Translations under genes and position numbers: made by a program
The notes under the pieces: model-generated
The model's input: only the letters and a program-made list of their open reading frames with translations
Databases searched by the model: none
What the model was told of the DNA's origin: nothing
Assembly (NCBI GenBank): GCA_963782495.1
Contig: CAWAJU010000013.1
Coordinates: forward strand, 39,141-103,140
Direction: 5' to 3'
Source of the DNA: DASQBT01 sp963782495
GTDB lineage: Bacteria; Pseudomonadota; Gammaproteobacteria; Burkholderiales; Thiobacillaceae
DNA: 64,000 nt
In this document: one piece after another, positions 60,861 through 64,000 of the stretch
How the letters are laid out: every line of letters starts with the position of its first letter
Numbering within the stretch: the stretch's first letter is position 1

Positions 60861-61094
60861 TCACATGCCAATCAACTGCGCATGCAGTCCACGGTCGTAG
60901 AACGTATGGAGGAGGTTGGATGCACGCGTGACCGATGAGTCATAGACCACCACCATCAGGTTCTTCCGATCGGGCTGATGGCCGGCGGAAATGACCCCTT
61001 GGTCACGGCGAATGACCTGTTCGAGGTCATCCAGATCCTCCTGGTTGATGTTCTCGTCGATGTGCACGACGACTTCGTTCAGTGTGTTGGTCAT
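60861..61094 (-). CDS. HMA-like small protein without metal-binding cysteines
   Basis: A 77-residue protein from ATG 61094 (AAGGAGC site). MTNTLNEVVVHIDENINQED, LEQVIRRDQGVISAGHQPDR and LMVVVYDSSVTRASNLLHTF show the beta-alpha-beta pattern of heavy-metal-associated (HMA) domains, but the CxxC is missing. It may bind a partner rather than metal. It precedes the other small gene and the flavoprotein on the same strand, while the AraC regulator is divergent. Confidence 0.75.
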   Translation of the reverse strand: MTNTLNEVVVHIDENINQEDLDDLEQVIRRDQGVISAGHQPDRKNLMVVVYDSSVTRASNLLHTFYDRGLHAQLIGM

Positions 61095-61217
61095 GATTTC
61101 TGCTCCTTGGCAACGGTCTGGGGTGACTTTCTGCGCTAGCGGCAAGTCCGTCCGTACTCTATTCTTGGTTGGAGCATTGCCTTGGTATCAGGCTAGACCT
61201 TCGGGGAAGGTGGGGCC

Positions 61218-62228
61218 ATGACTGAAACGCAAAGAGTCTTGTCCGAAACGCAGGACCCGGTTTCCGGTGACCTGCTGTCGGACTTGCTGGGCAACATGCA
61301 CCTGTCGGGTATGGTCCTGTTCCGCACCGTGTTTCGCGAACCCTGGGGCTTGATCTCGCCCGCGGCATGCAATCTGTCCAAAATGCTGTCGTTCCGGACT
61401 GAGCACATCATTCCTTTCCACATCATTGCCGAGGGTGGCTGCTGGCTGGAACTGAAGGATCGTGAGCGAGTCTGGCTGAAAGCGGGCGACGCCATATTGC
61501 TGCCCTATGGCGACGAGCATGTGCTGAGGGGACGCGAAGAGGCCATCAACGTGCCGGCCGGGAAGTTGCTTCCGCCGTTTCCCTGGCCTGACATCCTGCT
61601 GATCGAACACGGGGGCGGGGGCGGATGCACTCAAATCATTTGCGGCTTCCTGCAATGCGATGAATTGCTCTTCCATCCCCTGCTGCGGCACCTGCCGGAA
61701 CTGATGCACGTGAGCCCCGGACAGAACCCGGCGGACGACTGGCTGGCCAGCATGATTCGCCACACGGCCGAGGAAGCCAGCCGGGTCATTCCCGGCGCCC
61801 GCTCAATGCTGCCGCGCCTGACCGAGCTGATGTTCGTCGAGATCCTGCGCAAGCACATGCAGACCCTTTCGACGGATGAGGTGGGCTGGTTTGCAGCCGT
61901 TAACGACCCCGTCGTCGGGACAGCACTGAAGTGGCTGCACAGGTCGCCATTGGATGAATGGAACGTGGATCGGCTCTCGCGAGAAGTCGGGGTATCTCGG
62001 ACGGTACTGAGCGCACGCTTCAAACACTTTCTCGACATGCCACCCATGCACTACCTGACATACTGGCGCCTGCAACTCGCTGCGCAGCGACTGAAGACAA
62101 CCGAGGCCCCGATGAAGGGCATCGCTGATCAGGCCGGGTATGAGTCCGAGGCCGCTTTCAGCCGTGCATTCAAGCGACATTTCGGTCTGCCGCCGGCAGA
62201 CTGGCGCAGAAACCAGGCGCTTGTTTGA
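61218..62228 (+). CDS. AraC-family transcriptional regulator (cupin type)
   Basis: A 336-residue regulator. The N-terminal half is a cupin_6-type sensor (about residues 20-200; FHIIAEGGCWLELKDRERVW, AGDAILLPYGDEHVLRG). The C-terminal HTH_18 pair is VDRLSREVGVSRTVLSARFK, then FLDMPPMHYLTYWRLQLAAQ and GIADQAGYESEAAFSRAFKR with HFGLPPADWR. It is divergent from the small gene at 61094 with 123 bp between, so it is a likely regulator of that unit. Confidence 0.92.
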   Translation: MTETQRVLSETQDPVSGDLLSDLLGNMHLSGMVLFRTVFREPWGLISPAACNLSKMLSFRTEHIIPFHIIAEGGCWLELKDRERVWLKAGDAILLPYGDEHVLRGREEAINVPAGKLLPPFPWPDILLIEHGGGGGCTQIICGFLQCDELLFHPLLRHLPELMHVSPGQNPADDWLASMIRHTAEEASRVIPGARSMLPRLTELMFVEILRKHMQTLSTDEVGWFAAVNDPVVGTALKWLHRSPLDEWNVDRLSREVGVSRTVLSARFKHFLDMPPMHYLTYWRLQLAAQRLKTTEAPMKGIADQAGYESEAAFSRAFKRHFGLPPADWRRNQALV

Positions 62229-62382
62229 TTGCAGACATCTGCATTATGCAAAGTCTCGGCTGAATATCCGCAATCTGTTGCGTCAATCGATTGAACCCGC
62301 AGCCATAACCAGCCGCTCAGACGAGCCGAAACCCGCGCTGATGAATGGCCGGTCTTCAGCTCGTTCGTGACCTACAGGATGA

Positions 62383-62715
62383 TCAAGAGCCATTATCTTT
62401 ATCGGCCTTTTCTATCGGCCACGCGCTGAAGGGAAATGGCACTTCCTCCGTCGCAAAGCTCACAAAGTCCGAAATCTGACTCAGGTAAAGCCCCAGGCTC
62501 TGGCCGAAGGCGATCAAGCGTGCATTGGGCGTATTGTTCAGCAGCGCCAGCACCAACTGGATGATGGCCCCCAGGGCCAGCAACGTTCCGCAGATCTGAA
62601 AGGCCACGGCCATCAGGATCATGAGGAGGCCGCGCACCCAGATGCTGGGCTTGCCGGGGGTGTCTGCGGAGATGTCGGCCACTGTGTCCTCCTCAAGGTG
62701 GCGAAGATGAGTCAT
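62383..62715 (-). CDS. DUF4389 membrane protein
   Basis: A 110-residue protein with two hydrophobic spans (LLMILMAVAFQICGTLLALG, and a second) and the segment QSLGLYLSQISDFVSFATEE with VPFPFSAWP that is typical of DUF4389. The function is unknown. It ends in a charged tail (EKADKDNGS). Confidence 0.85.
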   Translation of the reverse strand: MTHLRHLEEDTVADISADTPGKPSIWVRGLLMILMAVAFQICGTLLALGAIIQLVLALLNNTPNARLIAFGQSLGLYLSQISDFVSFATEEVPFPFSAWPIEKADKDNGS

Positions 62716-63083
62716 TCTCCGTCAGCGCAGGGGGCATAAGCAATAAGCGCTGGCGGCGCTTCCAAACTGGTGGACGACCTTGTGGTTGAAGGCTATACCG
62801 ACGTGACGGATCTGGACCTCTCATCGACCGGTCTCGCGTCGCAAAGCAGCTCTTCATGGAACTGGGTCATGGGGTCATAGGCCGGGCGCACGGCTTGTTG
62901 TGATAGGCAATCCTGAAGAAAATCCGGGTAACGACAGTAGTTATTGAGGGGAATTCCAGCAGGGCTCGCGATTCGGTAAACGTCGAATCGATCGGAGCCT
63001 GACCATGCCACGCAATGACCGGGATCTCGCTGGCTACGTGCTATCCACTCTGGTACGCTGACCTGTGTTACGAAACTGCTTGA
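62716..63083. other. 368-bp region, possible gene remnant
   Basis: A 72-codon minus-strand frame (62793-63011) reads MAWSGSDRFDVYRIASPAGI and later YDPMTQFHEELLCDARPVDE. Composition is protein-like but there is no ribosome site and no recognised domain, so it is not called as a gene. Nothing else was seen. Confidence 0.35.
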
Positions 63084-63098
63084 ATGGAGTCAGAAGAC

Positions 63099-63665
63099 AT
63101 GAACACGACTGAAAATCCAACACCAGTGGCAACCCCTGGCGTGGACGCCAATCGCAAGATCATGCTGGCTTTGGGGGCTGCACTCGTGTTGGTCGCCGCC
63201 GGCATGTATGTTTGGAAGGCGGCTGCGGTAAGCGCACTGGAAAACAAACTCGCCCAGACTCGGACGGAATTGATTGAACAGGCAAGCCAACTTGACGCGC
63301 GCCGCTCCGAAGAAGACCTGCGACTGTTCAGCACTCCTTTATCCTGGGCAATACGCCGTGAACTCATTGCCTCCAATCTGGATCAGATTGATCAGTATTT
63401 CACAGACCTGGTTCAACTCAAGGGCTTCGAGTCCGCTGTGCTGGCCAACGTCGACGGTAAGGTGGTCGTCGCCAGCGATCGCAAGAAACTTGCCGAAACG
63501 TTCTCCAGCCTCTATCCCGGGTCCGCATACCTGCAAGCTAAAGAAATCAGGGTCGAACGAACTGCAAATGGTGGCCTGCGCTCCATTATCCCGATTATGG
63601 GGCTGAACCAGCAGTTGGGCACGCTGGTGCTGGAATACGCGGCCCCCGCCTACCCGATGAAATAG
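63099..63665 (+). CDS. Single-span membrane protein with sensor-like periplasmic part
   Basis: A 188-residue protein from ATG 63099 (GGAG upstream; an ATG at 63084 is also possible). One span (IMLALGAALVLVAAGMYVWK) is followed by a coiled-coil-like helix (LENKLAQTRTELIEQASQLD) and a region like a small PAS/dCache-type sensor (VQLKGFESAVLANVDGKVVV, ASDRKKLAETF, RSIIPIMGLNQQLGTLVLEY). There is no output domain, so it could be a stand-alone sensor or lid protein. Function is unknown. Confidence 0.65.
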   Translation: MNTTENPTPVATPGVDANRKIMLALGAALVLVAAGMYVWKAAAVSALENKLAQTRTELIEQASQLDARRSEEDLRLFSTPLSWAIRRELIASNLDQIDQYFTDLVQLKGFESAVLANVDGKVVVASDRKKLAETFSSLYPGSAYLQAKEIRVERTANGGLRSIIPIMGLNQQLGTLVLEYAAPAYPMK

Positions 63666-63824
63666 GTCCATCCCCGACATGGCCCCACAAGACGGTTCAT
63701 CGCGTTATCGCGTGATACTCTGCGTTAGCGCAACAGCTGAGATTGTTCATGCTTGGCCAGGCAATCAACAAGCGAGGACAATCGCAGCGCATTGATCAAC
63801 GAGTAAACGGATGCACTTTTTGAA

Positions 63825-64000
63825 ATGAAAATTCTGAGCCCCCTCATCTTTATAGGTCTGATCCTCTTGGGTGTATTCACCCTGGCCGATTGGAGCGCTT
63901 TGAGCACCCCGACTGCGCTATCCTTCCTGGTCTTTACGCTCAATGCACCATTGGGTCTGGTTCTACTGGGAGGCACCTTGGCATTTGTCGCGCTCTTTAC
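63825..64000 (+). CDS. Membrane protein, LapA-like, 5' part
   Basis: The frame opens at ATG 63825 and runs off the right edge (58 codons). It contains two hydrophobic spans (PLIFIGLILLGVFTLADW and APLGLVLLGGTLAFVALF) separated by a short loop, the layout of LapA/DUF1049 proteins, which usually continue with a cytoplasmic coiled coil. The identification is tentative. Confidence 0.5.
   Translation, partial: MKILSPLIFIGLILLGVFTLADWSALSTPTALSFLVFTLNAPLGLVLLGGTLAFVALF

Overview
The window looks like a chromosomal segment of a GC-rich betaproteobacterium. The group is an inference from gene content: Nitrosomonadales/Rhodocyclales-type lineages combine PEP-CTERM exoproteins with an EpsA-type LuxR regulator, an MlaE/MCE lipid transport operon, split YeeE/YedE sulfur-transport genes and a lysC gene followed by tRNA-Ser. 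No phage, integrase, complete insertion sequence or CRISPR array was seen.

Layout. 0-2 kb: an outer-membrane TpsB (ShlB/FhaC) transporter and, cut by the window edge, the start of a secreted protein. 2-13.4 kb: an extracellular-protein island with a PstS-like periplasmic protein, four PEP-CTERM proteins (one with a phytase-type esterase domain), an EpsA-like LuxR regulator, a parvulin-type isomerase and an alpha-oxoamine synthase. 13.4-17 kb: a truncated pyruvate-phosphate-dikinase-like protein overlapping a large protein with a DUF47/PhoU-like end. 17-24.4 kb: small and accessory genes (phospholipase D-like protein, YkgJ cysteine cluster, DUF1272, cold-shock/DUF1294, DUF488, PAS-GGDEF cyclase, a secreted-protein gene split by an in-frame amber codon). 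24.4-29.7 kb: a signalling block with a CHASE2-class III nucleotide cyclase, an MBL-fold phosphodiesterase-like enzyme, a CPHC thioredoxin-like HEAT protein, an M48 protease and an SH3 protein. 29.7-32.6 kb: an MlaE permease, a P-loop-less ABC ATPase remnant, an MCE protein and a lipoprotein. 32.6-43 kb: mostly housekeeping genes (YeeE pair, SCP2-like protein, FKBP isomerase, DUF4139, HDOD, exonuclease, rlmD, carbonic anhydrase, Bax inhibitor-1, lysC, tRNA-Ser). 43-54.8 kb: a one-strand carbohydrate block (gnd, zwf, HAD, tkt, pgm, glgP) that joins glycogen breakdown to the oxidative pentose phosphate pathway. 55-64 kb: aminopeptidase, lipase-like hydrolase, tRNA-Arg, a fifth PEP-CTERM protein, a response-regulator/thioredoxin-reductase fusion with two small ferredoxin-fold-like proteins and an AraC regulator, then small membrane proteins.

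Most interesting signal. An 18-bp palindrome, ATGAGCC-N4-GGCTCAT, occurs six times between 4.7 and 12 kb and was not found elsewhere in the window by eye. Four copies lie 170-370 bp upstream of leftward genes (three PEP-CTERM genes and the isomerase). Each of these four is followed, 28-29 nt further along the transcribed direction, by the same GTAA(C/T) block. A fifth copy faces the PEP-CTERM phytase-like gene. The sixth covers the stop codon of the EpsA-like LuxR gene. The fifth PEP-CTERM gene (57.4 kb), which carries a different tag subtype, has none. I infer an operator-promoter module for an EpsA-controlled exoprotein regulon.
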